Positions 21,742-33,166 of a stretch of 64,000 nt of DNA are shown in pieces. The DNA comes from Ipomoea triloba (lineage: Eukaryota > Streptophyta > Magnoliopsida > Solanales > Convolvulaceae), in contig NC_044923.1 in NCBI RefSeq assembly GCF_003576645.1, positions 9,322,137 to 9,386,136 on the forward strand, read 5' to 3'. The notes beneath the pieces are model-generated. The model was given only the letters and a program-made list of their open reading frames with translations. It did not search any database and was not told the DNA's origin. The translations under genes were made by a program, and so were the position numbers. The first letter of the stretch is position 1. Every line of letters begins with the position of its first letter.

Positions 21742-24657
21742 TCATATCATCGTCGTCTTTGGTGGCGGCGGGGTCTTTTGCTGTTGTGGTTGAGTGACGA
21801 CGGCTCTAGGCGGAGGTGGTGGTGGTGGAGTGACTGCTCTAGGAGGCGGTGGCGGTGGAGTGACGGCTCTAGGAGGCGGTGGCGGTGGCCGTGGAGGATT
21901 AAAGGCTCTACAATTTTTCCTTATCTCTCCAACTTTCCCCACCAGAACTTGCGTGTTCCCCAGCTTGATCAAAGCATCAGCAAAGCTCTTCTTAAAAACA
22001 TTCTGATCAGATGCCAAACGCGCCACAATCCTCGCGCTAGACCTATCCAATGCAAGCGCTTGATCAATGCTCAAAACCCCTTTTCTCATCCTTATCTGCT
22101 TATAAAACTCGTTATCCACTATACCCGACGTGTTTTGGTCCAGGAACACCGCCGGGTCCTTCCTCGGAAGCGCCGAACACGTCCGTTTCAGCGCGGCTTT
22201 TAAGCCCGCGTCCATCGTACGATCCGTGGCCGAAAGCCGGGTCTGAACAAACCCACAATGGGTAATTCCGACAGTGTGGGCCCCTAATAGAGTGACCATG
22301 TCGGTTAGGGTGAAGCCGTTGTCGGTGAAGAATGTTAGGGCTTGGGAGACGGAGAGATCGGGGCCGGGGAGGTTGACTTGTGCCGGGTCGGAGAGAAGGC
22401 CGTCGCGTCTTCCGGTGGGGATACTGTAGGTGGGGCCGCCGGCCAGGGCCACGGCGTCGCGGGTGGCGAGGGCGATAATGTCGGCACAAGACACTGTGGA
22501 AGGGCAGGCCGCCTCTAGCTTAGTCTTGATTTGGTCGATCAGTTCGTATCCTCGTACTGTCTGGTTTGGTCCTGCGTTTTTCTCTGATTGCTTTGTCTTG
22601 GTTGATTTCGGATCTATCAATATTGATGCATCACAACCCTAAATTCATCAAAACAAGAAATGTCATTTTTTGAGTGCATGAGCCTAATTCACTGGTTTAA
22701 TAGTTAATATTTAAAAAAAGGAAAATAATGTTTAAAACTTTGCAGTTGAGCCAAGCACATGGTGCTTAAATGGCATGTAGTGGTCTCCCTCAAATGAAAG
22801 GTCATGAGTTCGACTACAATGTAATAGGGTCAGTTGTATTCAAAAAAAAAAAAACTTTGCAGTTGACATTTGACTTTATCACTATAATTTATATCCTCCT
22901 AAATGCTCTATTGTTATTCCACAATTTAATAAGTATGGTTAACATATAATTTAATTATTCAATTAAAATATTTTTTAAGATGTTTAAATGATAAAATTAA
23001 ATAGTAGTCATCTTTATTATATTATATGAAGATAAAATCACATAAATTTAAACAGATGACTAATTATGGTAAACAAATGTGACAATGTCATAATAGTCAA
23101 GAACTAAAAATGAAAATGGAAGACTTATCTAGTCAATTCATTTGGGTAAATCAATGATAAAGTTAAAAGATTATCACTAATGCGCTGCATTTTGCTCATT
23201 CTTTTTTTTTTTTTTTTGGTGGGGGGCATTTTGCTCATTCTTTTTGGGTCACCATGCATCCTTCCTTCTTAGCATTAAAAAATGAACCCCATTATATATA
23301 ACACAAATGTGCAATCAATTTATTAGTTTACTTTAGACTTTTATAGTTGAGATAAAATAAATTTTTGATATTTCATTTTTAATAAATTTTTTTATGTTTA
23401 AGTTGTGCACGACTTGCTAGCAGTTTTTGTCATTATTATTTTTTTTTTGAATACTACTGACTCTATTACAATGATCATTATTATTATTATTATTATTATT
23501 GAATTTTTAGTCCTTAGCTTTATTGTAACATTTCTGATCTACTTCTGCCAATTATTTTTTAAATCAACCTGACTTAATAAGTACGATTTTATATATGTTA
23601 ACCCCAAGTAAACATTGGACAGAAAATGTTAATTAAGGAACAGTTTACAGGGACATACATGGAACATTTAGGCAAAGAAGTAAAAAAAAACACACACACA
23701 CACACACACAATAGTGATAAGTAAAAACGCAATATTGTGACATAACTGACAACTTAAAATAAAAATTGTCCTTTCAACAAATTTATTAACATATCACTTA
23801 TTCAATATATAGAATAATGCAAAAACTTATGTGAGACCGTCTTATAGGTCTCAAAACTTGAGACGGGTTTGATTAATAAGGTCAAAGATTCAACTCATTA
23901 ATTAAAGATACGACCTGTCTCACGGATTGAGACCTGTGAGACGATCTCACACAACTGACACAAGTGTTACCCATAGAATAAATGTACCTTTTAATAATAG
24001 ACTAAGGCAATGGTTGGTTAAGCTCATTATTGCTACAAATAAGTTAAACATGAGAAGTTTAAGATAATAACTTATTTTGAAACGTTATTTTAAATAGCGC
24101 TTCAAAATAAGCTAGTTTTCAAGTTATGTATGCCAAACAAAGCGCTTAAATATGGGCGACTAGGAAACCCACAATAATTATCTTTGTGCGCCGCACTAGG
24201 TAAAATGTATTTATGTGTAATAATCCGTAAACTACATAAGAGAAATAAATCAAACTAAGAAAATCATGTAAAATAGACTCAATTTAGAAAGCATTAGGAA
24301 GAATTAAACTTGTGATTATACTCCATCTACTCACCTACTCCTTTTAGAACGCGTAAGACTAATTTTTATGAGACCGAAGAGTATATATATGAAGCATTAT
24401 AGTACGTACTCAATTTTACTTACTCTAACAAAGCAGTCGTGAAAATACATACGAAGCAATGCCGGCGTAATGGACCGGTCTTTGGCGAACCCGGTTCGGA
24501 CCACCTCCCGGACGATCGATTCCGCCCTTGGACAGGTGGAGCCGTAGAATCCAACCTGGAGTTGAGCTGACACGTTCGCAAGATGATGAACAATACAGAA
24601 GAAGACTATGAACAATTTATTCATCATTTCCAGTTTCTTCAACTTCATCATCTTCAA
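21742..24657 (-). CDS. Secreted class III peroxidase with proline-rich C-terminal tail
   Basis: Two exons on the minus strand: 24657-24424 (78 codons) and 22638-21742 (298 codons plus stop), giving 376 residues. The splice joins DCFVR to GCDAS. A signal peptide of about 31 residues ends NVSA. Distal Arg69 and His73 lie in LRMYFHDCF; proximal His199 is in LLGAHTVG. All eight structural cysteines are present. It uses H2O2 to oxidise phenolics, probably in the wall, and resembles Arabidopsis PER44-type enzymes. Family members usually have about 325 residues and often three introns. Here introns 2 and 3 are missing, and residues 326-376 form a tail of three PPPPPPRAVT-like units, then KTPPPPKTT. 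Such tails resemble extensins and could anchor it in the wall. The single intron is 1785 bp and holds repeats. Confidence 0.92.
22745..22855 (+). repeat. SINE-like fragment in the peroxidase intron
   Basis: The head contains TGTAGTGGTCTCCCTC and a B-box-like GTCATGAGTTCGACTAC; the body ends in a run of A. It resembles the tail-bearing SINE family seen elsewhere in the window (59650-59773). Confidence 0.5.
23690..23711 (+). repeat. (CA)n microsatellite
   Basis: A run of about ten CA units after a short poly-A. Confidence 0.9.
23828..23962. mobile_element. Foldback MITE in the peroxidase intron
   Basis: Left end GTGAGACCGTCTTATAGGTC is matched by the inverted right end (GACCTGTGAGACGATCTCAC). 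The inner arms are also complementary (TTGAGACGGGT against CCTGTCTCACGG). A transcript would form a near-complete hairpin of about 135 nt. Confidence 0.75.
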
Positions 24658-24659
24658 AA

Positions 24660-25380
24660 CACCAATTTATTCACTATTCTTTTTTTCTTAGCTTGAAACT
24701 TGAGAAATCGCCAAGCACTTATATATTGAGAGAATATTAGTGACATGGGGAACACATTTTGAAGACGTGCAAGGTCAAAGATCAATGAATACTCATACAA
24801 CGTGGCTACAAATAAGCAGTCTTTAATTTTTATTTTATTTTGTTATTTTTTGGCAACAAAGAAACCATATTTTTGGGCATAGTATAGGATTCCCACTGTC
24901 GAACATAGTGACTAATATTCTCGTTAAATTGTAGGCACACTGGGTGTGATCTGTCGACGAGAAAACACATAATTACCATTCAAATATGTACAGGGTAAAC
25001 TCCATTCTTGTTTAATATTTGGCAAATCATACAAGTAAATGAAAGATCTCGTGCGACGGAATAACCGAAAAAGTTTAGTTTTATTTTATTATTTTGGTTT
25101 GGTTATTCTTTTCATTTTCTTATCTAATTCCTTGATATATGTTAGGTCAATTGAAGTAGATGAAGTTAGCAATTCACGTGCAATTATACATAACAATATC
25201 TATAGTCTTATTAGTAATGTGATATAATCTGATTGACATGGATTATATATTCGTCTAGTTGCACGAATTTTAATTCAATTAGCAATAATTACAAACAAAC
25301 TCGCTTAGCACAATAATTAGCAATAATTACAAACAAACTCGCTTAGCACAATAATTGACAGAAGATATTGAAGGATTTTT
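24660..25380. other. Upstream region of the peroxidase, no gene
   Basis: AT-rich region presumably containing the peroxidase promoter on its left side. A perfect 38-bp tandem duplication sits at 25281-25318 and 25319-25356 (unit starts AGCAATAATTACAAACAAAC). A small frame at 25039-25227 has no recognisable motif. Confidence 0.5.
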
Positions 25381-25389
25381 TTCTCCCAA

Positions 25390-25605
25390 AAGGTCAATGG
25401 TCCCCTACACTCCGACCGGACAGAACATGCGGGAGGATATAAATCACGATAATTCAGTTACTCAGTAGACATGATCAAATGTCGGTGCAAATAAAGGATC
25501 TACTCACTTTGAATATAAACTCAAATTGCCGCTGTTGATTTTCAAATCTTGATCTCTTCTCTCAAATACTGCCTAAAGAACCAGTGGGTAAGCCCGTCCG
25601 GGCTT
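25390..25605. repeat. Interspersed repeat, related to 18190-18420
   Basis: Second copy of the repeat at 18190, with CGGACAGAACATGCGGGAGG, AGTAGACATGATCAAAT and CTACTCACTTTGAAT. It ends in an extra palindromic piece (AAGCCCGTCCGGGCTT). Confidence 0.5.
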
Positions 25606-25718
25606 ATCGAAGGATTTTTGCTCAAGTTCTTGATGAAGCTCTGGTATTCAAGATTTCAACTAATTATTACTCCAAACTAGAGTTTCACTGAGAATAAAGT
25701 AGTATACACTTGTTATCA

Positions 25719-27408
25719 TGGTTGAAAAAAATCTATAGGCGCTATTCGGGCGTTCGGGGAGCGCCTAGGACGCCTAGGCAGGGGTTATTGTCGCCTAGGC
25801 GCCCGTGTATTTTTTTGTATTTTATTTTTTATTTTAAGAAAATTTGTTAAAGTATTTTAAATTTTTTTAAGACTAATAATTATAAATTATATAATACTTT
25901 AATAGTTAATACTAAAATATTAAATATTAACCTAACAAATATCTAGAGTTTGTACAATTTAGGGCTATTTCCCTCAAAGTGATGTTGTTTTGAGTGAAAT
26001 AACACATTAAAAAAAAAGAACAATAGTTAATCGGTCGGCTAGGTTGATGAGCACAAATGATGAGTGTGAAAATGGTGTAATGTCGTTCCGCTGATGATTG
26101 GTGTTATGGCACGAAACTATGTGAATTACCAGGCACTAGAGTATATGAATTTATAGAATCCAAGTAACAAAGACTGAATGATGTGGAATAAAAGAAAACA
26201 ATTGATTAAGGTGAAAACTATATGATAAAGGTATGGGCCAGATTAGGGGGATTGTAACCTTGATGTTCCAACCAACTCAAGATTAGGGAAAGAATAATTA
26301 ACCAAGGGATTTATGGGCAATGCACTGAAGAATTCAAGTCAGCTACTTTCGTAATCAATAACAATAATTAGGCTACAATTGCCCCACTAACGTGATGCAT
26401 CAATTATAACCTTAAACACCTAAGCATTGTAAGCCCCCAAAATTACCTCTACTTTCATAGCAGGAAAATTAGGTTGAAATTGGTAAGGCTCGAGGTCTCC
26501 ATCCAACTTTCGTTGTAATGAATCCCTCTCATAGACTAGCAATTAATTCTGGCCACAAACCAATAACTAGTGCAAAGAAATCTCCAAATCAACATAAACC
26601 TGGGTAAAAGATTCAATCCTTTTATGCAATTATCATAAATTGAACATCAAGATTAACAATGGATCCCTAATCCAAACCAATAAACGAATTACTCCCGCAT
26701 GATGGGAGTAAACACAGCAAAGCAATAATTAATAACCATAAACATTGCAAGAAAGTAATAAAGGAATAAGAAAACTTAACTGATAAAGAACAAATCCAAT
26801 CTTCAATCTTTGATTCCAATCTTGAAATTAACTAATCTAATGTGAAACTATCTAAACTATGCTAGGGAAATATAAACTAAAAGCTAGGGTTCAGAACTCT
26901 GTAAGGGAACCTCCTTCAATTGTAGAGAATAGGTAGAATATATAGGAGGTAGATGGGCCTTGGCCCATTAGGCAGCTTCCAATTCTTTTCCAACTTGTAT
27001 TCTTCATTGTAATTCCCTTTTCTTCCAGAACTTGTCCAAAATATTCCAATATTATTCCTTTGTTGTTCCTTGTAGATAATTCAGCACTTGGACAATATAA
27101 CACACAAACAATTCCCAATTTCACTAGGATACAGAAAATAACCTTCAAAACAACTAGAATAAGGGGTGAATAATTGTACAAAATAGCAGATATCATAGGC
27201 GGCATAGTCGGTGCTTAGGAGGTTTAGTCGGCGCCTAGGAGGCCTAGGCGGTCAGCACCTAAGCGGCCTAGGCGGTGCTTAAGCGGTCGCCTAGCCGGCC
27301 AGGCGCCTATAGACCACCATTTAAGGTGATACGCTAGGCGGTCGACCAACGCCGCCTAGTGCCTAGGCGGGGATTAGTCGGCGCCTAGGTAGGATTTCTG
27401 CAACACTG
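25719..27408. mobile_element. Large element with GCCTAGGCG-rich inverted ends
   Basis: The left end (25719-25810) and inverted right end (about 27195-27408) are dense in GCCTAGGCG and its variants. The outermost bases pair as TGGTTG..AAAATCTATAGGCGC with the inverted GTTGCAGAAATCCTACCTAG. Flanks CTTGTTAT and CTTGTTAC suggest an imperfect target duplication of about 8-9 bp. The 1.4-kb interior has no transposase and no gene I recognise. Related ends occur at 28380-28447 and 63231-63920. Assignment to MULEs is inferred from the related element at 63231. Confidence 0.5.
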
Positions 27409-28071
27409 CTTGTTACATTTAGCCCCTAATTATTAAATCTTTTTATATTTAATAAAAAATTCAAATTTATTTGTCACATTTAGTCTTCCAATTAATAATA
27501 TGACATCGAATCATCGAAATTGAGAAAATGTGTAACTGGGATGCTTTAAAGGTGCAAATCCTTTCATTTTCTATTTTACAGTGCCCGTGTGTATAATGCT
27601 AAATTGTTAATGCATATGTTATTTGCATAATTGCATGTATTTTTTTTCCTTAGGCAACGAGGGAAAACTGTAGTCACTATTTGAGGGTGTGCAGTATGCA
27701 AATAATATACAATTTGCATACTGTAAATTGTATTTTTGTATAATAGACTACAAATAGGTTAATAGTACTAAAAATGCTATGTACCATAGATTTAACTGAG
27801 GAGGTGTTGGTATGAATCCAACTTATCCCTTTTAAGTTAGAAAAGATTGCAAGTCAATACATAAAAGGAGTTGGGAAATCTGTGCTTACCAAATCATATA
27901 TCAAGGTCGGATTGAAGAAAATTAAGGTACTTGTGATTCAGTCAATCTTTACCATCACTCCGAAAATCAAGGGATAGATGACATATTATTGGAGTCTAAA
28001 AGAAAAAGAAATCATGTTTGATTTTATTCTACAAAAATAAATATAATATCGACTAGGATTTTAATTTACGC
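27409..28071. other. Intergenic, nothing recognised
   Basis: AT-rich. A small imperfect palindrome (TATACAATTTGCATACTGTA) lies near 27705. I see no gene. Confidence 0.45.
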
Positions 28072-28293
28072 GGGTGTATTCAATCAAAACTTTTTAAGAC
28101 TTTCAAAAACTTTTAAAGTGATGGATTTTAATTGACTTTTATAAAGTTTTTGTAGACTTTTTAGAATTCTTTAAACTTTTATAACTTTGTAAGAGTCTAT
28201 AAATATCTGTAGGACAAATATTTATAAACTTTTAAAACCTTTTTTATATTAAAAAGTCTACAAAAGTCATTAAAACTCTAAATTGAATACACC
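28072..28293. mobile_element. AT-rich foldback MITE
   Basis: Ends GGGTGTATTCAAT and ATTGAATACACC are inverted. The interior repeats AAAAGTCTACAAAAGTC-like blocks in both directions. A related, partial copy is at about 48470-48690. Confidence 0.65.
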
Positions 28294-28379
28294 ATCACAA
28301 ATATTCCATAACTTCTATTAATATACGGAGTATTATTTATAATTTTCTTATAAAAATATATTTTTATAAATCATAAACA

Positions 28380-28447
28380 TGGTTGCAGTAGGCGCTAGTC
28401 GGGCGGTAGACTAGCACCTAGCGCCTAAGCGGTCTATGCGACGCCTA
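28380..28447. repeat. Lone GCCTAGGCG-type element end
   Basis: Contains GTTGCAGTAGGCGCTAGTCG and ACGCCTAGG blocks, as in the ends of the 25719-27408 element. It stops where gypsy pol sequence begins, so it is truncated. Confidence 0.5.
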
Positions 28448-28499
28448 GGTACCGCGACCTATAAAAACAAAAAAATAATGCATGTGTGTGCGTGTATGT

Positions 28500-29670
28500 C
28501 ATATATTATATTACAAGCTTATGAGATCGACCATGTTCCTAGAGCAGAAAACTCGGAGGCAAACGTTTTATCTAAGATAAAGCTGGGAGGAATACCAGAG
28601 TACTTAGTGGGTATATGTCGGAAAGAGATGGTTGAACGATCAAGTATAGAGGCTCAGGATAGGGGGGCAGAGAAAGTGAACGAGATAAGCGAGCAAGGGC
28701 GACACCAAGGAGAAAGCAGTAATGAGGATGAGAATACTCCAGAGGCTCAAGTATTAGTCAGCCTTATCATGTACAAAGAGAAGGTCGAGCTACCTAATGA
28801 CCTGGTGGAATTAGCTAGAATTAAGAGAATGGAACCGTCTTATGTCATGCAGGAAGAAAGATTATACAAAAGGTCTTTCGGCGGCCCCCTCTTACTGTGT
28901 TTGTTCCCGACTGATGCTGAAAAGGTAATGGAGGGGGTGCACTCTGGAATTTGCTCGGCGCACCAAGCGGCTCACACTTTCGCACGAAAGTTAGTGCTAC
29001 AAGGATACTATTGGTCGATCATGGTCAAAGACTGCATCCGAAAGGTAGTCAAGTGCCCCGTTTGTCAAGCTTTTGATCGAAAGGAGACAAGGTCGGCTTC
29101 CTTCTATACGCCGATCACCACTGCCATCCCCTTCGCAAGGTGGGGCATAGATTTGTTGGGTCTATTACCAATGGCGCCTGGGCGGTATAAGTTCTGCATA
29201 ATAGCTGTCGATTACTTCACTAAGTGGGTAGAGGCCGAGCCATTAGTCACCATAACCGAGTATCAGTGTAGGAAGTCCCTTTGGAAAAAACATAATTTTT
29301 CGGTTTGCATTCCCGAGCATTTGATAAGTGACAATGGTCGGCAGTTTGATTGTCGGCCCTTTGCTGAATTCTGTGAGCAGTTCGGGATTCGGCATACTAA
29401 GGTGTCCATGGCCTATCCTCAGGCGAACGGACAAGTGGAAAGCGTCAATCGGACTATCGTGGATGGAAATACGAAAGAGGTTAAGTGACCTACAAGGAAG
29501 GTGGGTGAGCGAGCTAAAACGAGTGTTATGCGCCTACCGTACAAGTCCGAGGAGGGAAACTGGAGAAACACCCTTTTCCTTGACATATGGATTTGAGGCT
29601 AAAGTGCCGATTGAAGTGCTTGAGCCTAGTGACCGAGTCACACCGATGAAGCAAATGAAGACAATTTGAT
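28500..29670 (+). pseudogene. Ty3/gypsy pol fragment: RNase H end and integrase
   Basis: Starts in the RNase H tail (YEIDHVPRAENSEANVLSK). The integrase follows: the HHCC zinc finger (HSGICSAHQAAH, then CPVCQ), the catalytic core with [18 protein letters not shown] and the glutamate in [11 protein letters not shown], then [17 protein letters not shown] frameshift near 29450-29480 moves the frame from the one read at 28436-29488 to that at 29328-29669. Protease, reverse transcriptase and gag are absent. The reading orientation is plus. Confidence 0.9.
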
Positions 29671-30340
29671 GATAGAAAAGAATTTCCTAGAAGAAAGGAG
29701 AAAGGAGAGAAGTTGAGGGTTGAGGAGTGATGAGAGATATACTAAGGCTCGGTATTGAAAGCTCGGTGTGGAACAAAAGGGGCGACTGACGAGGAGGGGA
29801 CGAGGACTCAGAAGGGGGTACGATAACATGGTATAAGTCGGCCGACGATTGGTCGGACGGTCGAGGGATCGTTGAGAAGGTGACAAGACAACTGAAGATC
29901 TTAGACTCAGAGTGATTGAACATTGCTATTGAAACGATTAATTACCATGGAGGAAGGGTCGGATTAAAGAAGTTAGAAGAAGACGAGTCGGATCGGACTG
30001 ACCTAGAAGGGGCCGAGGTAAGAGAGGCGGTGCAAGAAGGGCGGTGCAAGACAGGCGGTTATGAAAGTTTTCTAAAGAGTTTGTCGGCGGAAGGTGGGAG
30101 ATGCGGAAGGAATTGAAGGTCGAGATAGATTAGGAAAGTGCCTAAAATGTAATAAGGAAGGAGTTCCCAAAGTAGTTTAGAAGTTTCCTAAAGGAGAAAT
30201 CCCTCCTAGCTTGTATAAATAGGGGTTCTAGGCCTCGAGAGAGGCATAAGTAATTCATTGTACTCAAAGGCAATTCGTAATACAAAGAGGGCTGAAAAGT
30301 TACTCTAGTTTTCGATAGTTCTTAGTCGATTTTCCGGTGG
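29670..30340 (+). repeat. Probable gypsy 3' non-coding region and LTR
   Basis: Purine-rich non-coding sequence follows pol directly. A core-promoter-like TATAAATAGGGG lies at 30214, followed by sequence of the kind seen at LTR transcription starts. I cannot find a second LTR in the window to fix the borders. It ends against a copia fragment in the opposite orientation. Confidence 0.5.
30214..30222 (+). promoter_or_regulatory. TATA box of the probable gypsy LTR
   Basis: TATAAATAG in plus orientation, about 540 bp after the pol remnant, where an LTR promoter is expected. Confidence 0.5.
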
Positions 30341-30960
30341 TGTTGGCCTGCCGTTCGACCATTCCGTGGGAGATAAAACCAACAAGGAGTAACCAAGGGA
30401 AAAGTATTAACTGAGAGATGAGAATTAAAATTACCTGGGGTAAATCCAGTGTAGGGATAAAATACACAGTTGTTTGTAATGCATATGCCCAATAGTGGAG
30501 GAGGGGTAAGGACACAAAATGGAATAATGATAATCGGGTCTGAACTATATACCTATGGCGTCTTTCTGTCGTACCATTATGTTTAGGGGTATGGAGAACG
30601 CTAATGAAATGTGATGTGCCACATGCATTAAATAGTGGTACTAGTTTCTGGAATTCTTCCCCATTGTTTGAGAAAATTGAAACAATCTTTATATTAAAAA
30701 AATTCTTAACAAGCCTCTTGAATTGGAGAAAGATAACACTTACATCAAATTTATTTTTTAGTGGGTACAACCAAGTGTATTTGGTAAAAAATTCAACAAA
30801 AAACACATAATAAGAAAACCTTCAAAAGACTTTTTAGTGGTTTTCCAGACATCAGTATATACAAACTCCAAAGGTTTTGTACTAGTTAAAGAATTTTCAA
30901 AGAACGGAAGCTTGTGACTCGATCTTATTTATAGAATATGAGGAACAATTGAAACGAGAC
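30300..30960 (-). pseudogene. Ty1/copia integrase fragment
   Basis: On the minus strand: KPLEFVYTDVW near 30870, then FTKYTWLYPLKNKFDV, SNNGEEFQ and HTPKHNGTTERRHRYIV. This is the copia integrase core. Its second catalytic Asp is replaced by Asn (SNNGEEF instead of SDNGGEF), and a frameshift lies near 30810. No other copia domain adjoins it. Confidence 0.85.
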
Positions 30961-31439
30961 ATTGTAGATAATTCAATATTATTATTTTTTAACAAAATAC
31001 TCAACGTTTTATTTGATGGTCACCCAGAGTATGATGCCAATCAGAAAGAGAATTTGCTAGTAAGATTGACTTGAGGTGGAAGCAACAATGATGCGCAGTA
31101 AACGTCATGGTAATAACTTCTGTGCATTTAATATTATATGGCTATAAGTATCCAATAATTGTACTAAAAAATGTAGGCAAATTCAAACCATCGATCTTCA
31201 AGATCTGATGGATAGAAAATCAAGTGAAGAAAATGGAGTCATTTTCATAAATATTAAAAATTTTTAATATTTGTAATATTTATGAAAACGACTCATCCCT
31301 TTTTTTCTTTCTTTTTTTTTCTTCATTTTCAACCGTTAAATCTACTAGATCAATAATTTGAATTTGTTCACATTTTCCACTGCTAAAATAATAGAGTAAA
31401 TATTAAGTTAATTTTTTTTTTTGAAGGTAAAAACTTAAT

Positions 31440-32199
31440 GTATTAAATCAGAACTCAGAATGTTCACAAGAAACAGAGGAGGGGAAGACAACCACTCCCC
31501 GCAACCTGACATAGAAACGGCCTCCCTAGCCATAGCATGGGCTGCACAATTCGCAGATCGCCTAGCAAAACGGAAAACTACATCATAAATCATAGATGCA
31601 TTTTCCTTAACATCGTCAATTAAAAGACCAAACGGAGAATTAAAAGAGTCTGAAAGTAAAGCATAGTAAACAAGTTGGGAATCCATTTCAACATCGATGT
31701 CTCCCAAGTCCATCCCTTTCACCTAGCTGAGAGCTTCCCGAATGCTCATTGCTTTCGCTTCTTTAACAGTAAAAGTGCCCGTGCAAGTCATACTCTTTGC
31801 CGCGATGAAACGTCCTTCATCATCCCGAATCACCCACCCCATCCCCATGACCGATCTGTCCAAGTCCATAGCAACGTCCGAATTCAGTTTCAAGCGCCCA
31901 TGGATTGGAGGTGACCACTGGTCCATAACAGCATTCCTTTCATCACCTGATTCATGATCATCCATTCCATTAACAAGTTTCCAATTTGACCACAGTGACA
32001 TAGCAGCAAATAACATAGCATGCATTTCATAGGGAGCTCCTTTCCAAACAAAGTCGTTCCTGCTGCACCATAAACCCCAACAGGCCATAGCAAACTTGCT
32101 TAAGCAATCATCTCGTAAAGAATTAATATTCAAGAAAAACCAATCAGAAATATTACCGGTACTATGTTGAATTACCGGCAACCCCAAAGTATTCCACAT
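31440..32199 (-). pseudogene. LINE-type RNase H (RVT_3) fragment, copy 1
   Basis: Minus strand frame 32199-31723 reads ACWGLWCSRNDFVWKG, then RLKLNSDVAM, GMGWVIRDDEGRFIAAK and KEAKAMSIREALS. It meets a stop and resumes at 31722 with VEMDSQLVYYAL and FARRSANCAAHAMARE. This is the C-terminal RNase H-like domain of plant LINE ORF2. It is isolated and interrupted by the stop. Confidence 0.85.
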
Positions 32200-32379
32200 G
32201 ATATTTAAGTTAATTTTCTTTAATTACTAAATATTTAACAAATTTTTAAAAAAAGAATAAAAATAAAACTATTATTAACTAATGAAATCATCTGACTAAA
32301 CCTTCCTTTACTATTCTTTAAAAAAAAAAAATCTTCCTTTACTATAGATTTTTATGAAGACCAAAAGCCCTAATTCTAC

Positions 32380-32835
32380 TAGGGGTGGGCATTTCGGTCT
32401 TCGGTTCGGTTTCGGTTTTAAAAAATTTAAACCATTCAGTTTAACATTAGAGTTCGGTTCGGTTTGAAACTGTTCGGTTTTGGTTCGGATTTAATTCGGT
32501 TCGGTTTTCAGTTCGGTTTAAGGTCCAAATTGTAGTGTTTCCTAGTTTTCCGAACATCCTATCACATTATCCATATCCAAAGTCTAAACATTATATAACA
32601 AAATAACAATTCAAAGTCCAAACATACTACTAAGTACTAATTGTGAGGTAAAAAACAATTGCAACAAACAACAAAAGCGCAAAGTAGAGAACAAGCTATA
32701 AAGAAATCAAATAAAAAATTTAAGAGATACTAGTGAGAATAGGAATTAAACGACGAAGCAGGTGTCAAGGGACTTAGATTTACTTCTTTATTATTATTTT
32801 TATTGTTGTTGTTATTATTAGTATTATCATCATCA

Positions 32836-32882
<47 letters not shown>

Positions 32883-33030
32883 TAAACCTAACAAAGTTCG
32901 GTTCGGTTCGGTTCGATTTTTAACCAAACCGTTCGGTTTACAAGAATCCCGAACCGTTTGATTTTGTATTACTAATTCGGATCGGATCGATTCAGTTCGG
33001 ATAAACCGAACCGAAATACCCCCACCCCTA
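32380..33030. mobile_element. Non-autonomous hAT element with perfect 8-bp target duplication
   Basis: Ends TAGGGGTGGG (32380) and CCCACCCCTA (33030) are inverted and flanked by identical AATTCTAC (32372-32379 and 33031-33038). The sub-terminal arms are rich in TTCGGTTCGG. The interior holds an (ATT)n tract at about 32834-32882. These features match hAT-type MITEs; no transposase is present. Confidence 0.9.
32784..32882. repeat. (ATT)n microsatellite
   Basis: Trinucleotide run with about 16 uninterrupted TTA units and a short (CAT)n part, inside the hAT element. It produces a meaningless Asn-rich frame on the minus strand. Confidence 0.9.
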
Positions 33031-33166
33031 AATTCTACTATTATCAAGTCTAAAATGGGTGATTAGAATCAATTTGGCAAGTTTCCTATATTTTGAGCAA
33101 TGTTGAAAATGGCTAGTTTCCTATGATTAAAGTCTAGTTTACTCCAAAATCCATTCCTTTTTTTTT

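Noticed and set aside
21778..22265. Plus-strand frames with Gly/Trp-rich or Gly-rich peptides
   Set aside because: They are the complement of the proline-rich tail and body of the peroxidase.
32730..33047. Minus-strand frame with a long Asn run
   Set aside because: It is translation of the (ATT)n microsatellite inside a hAT MITE.
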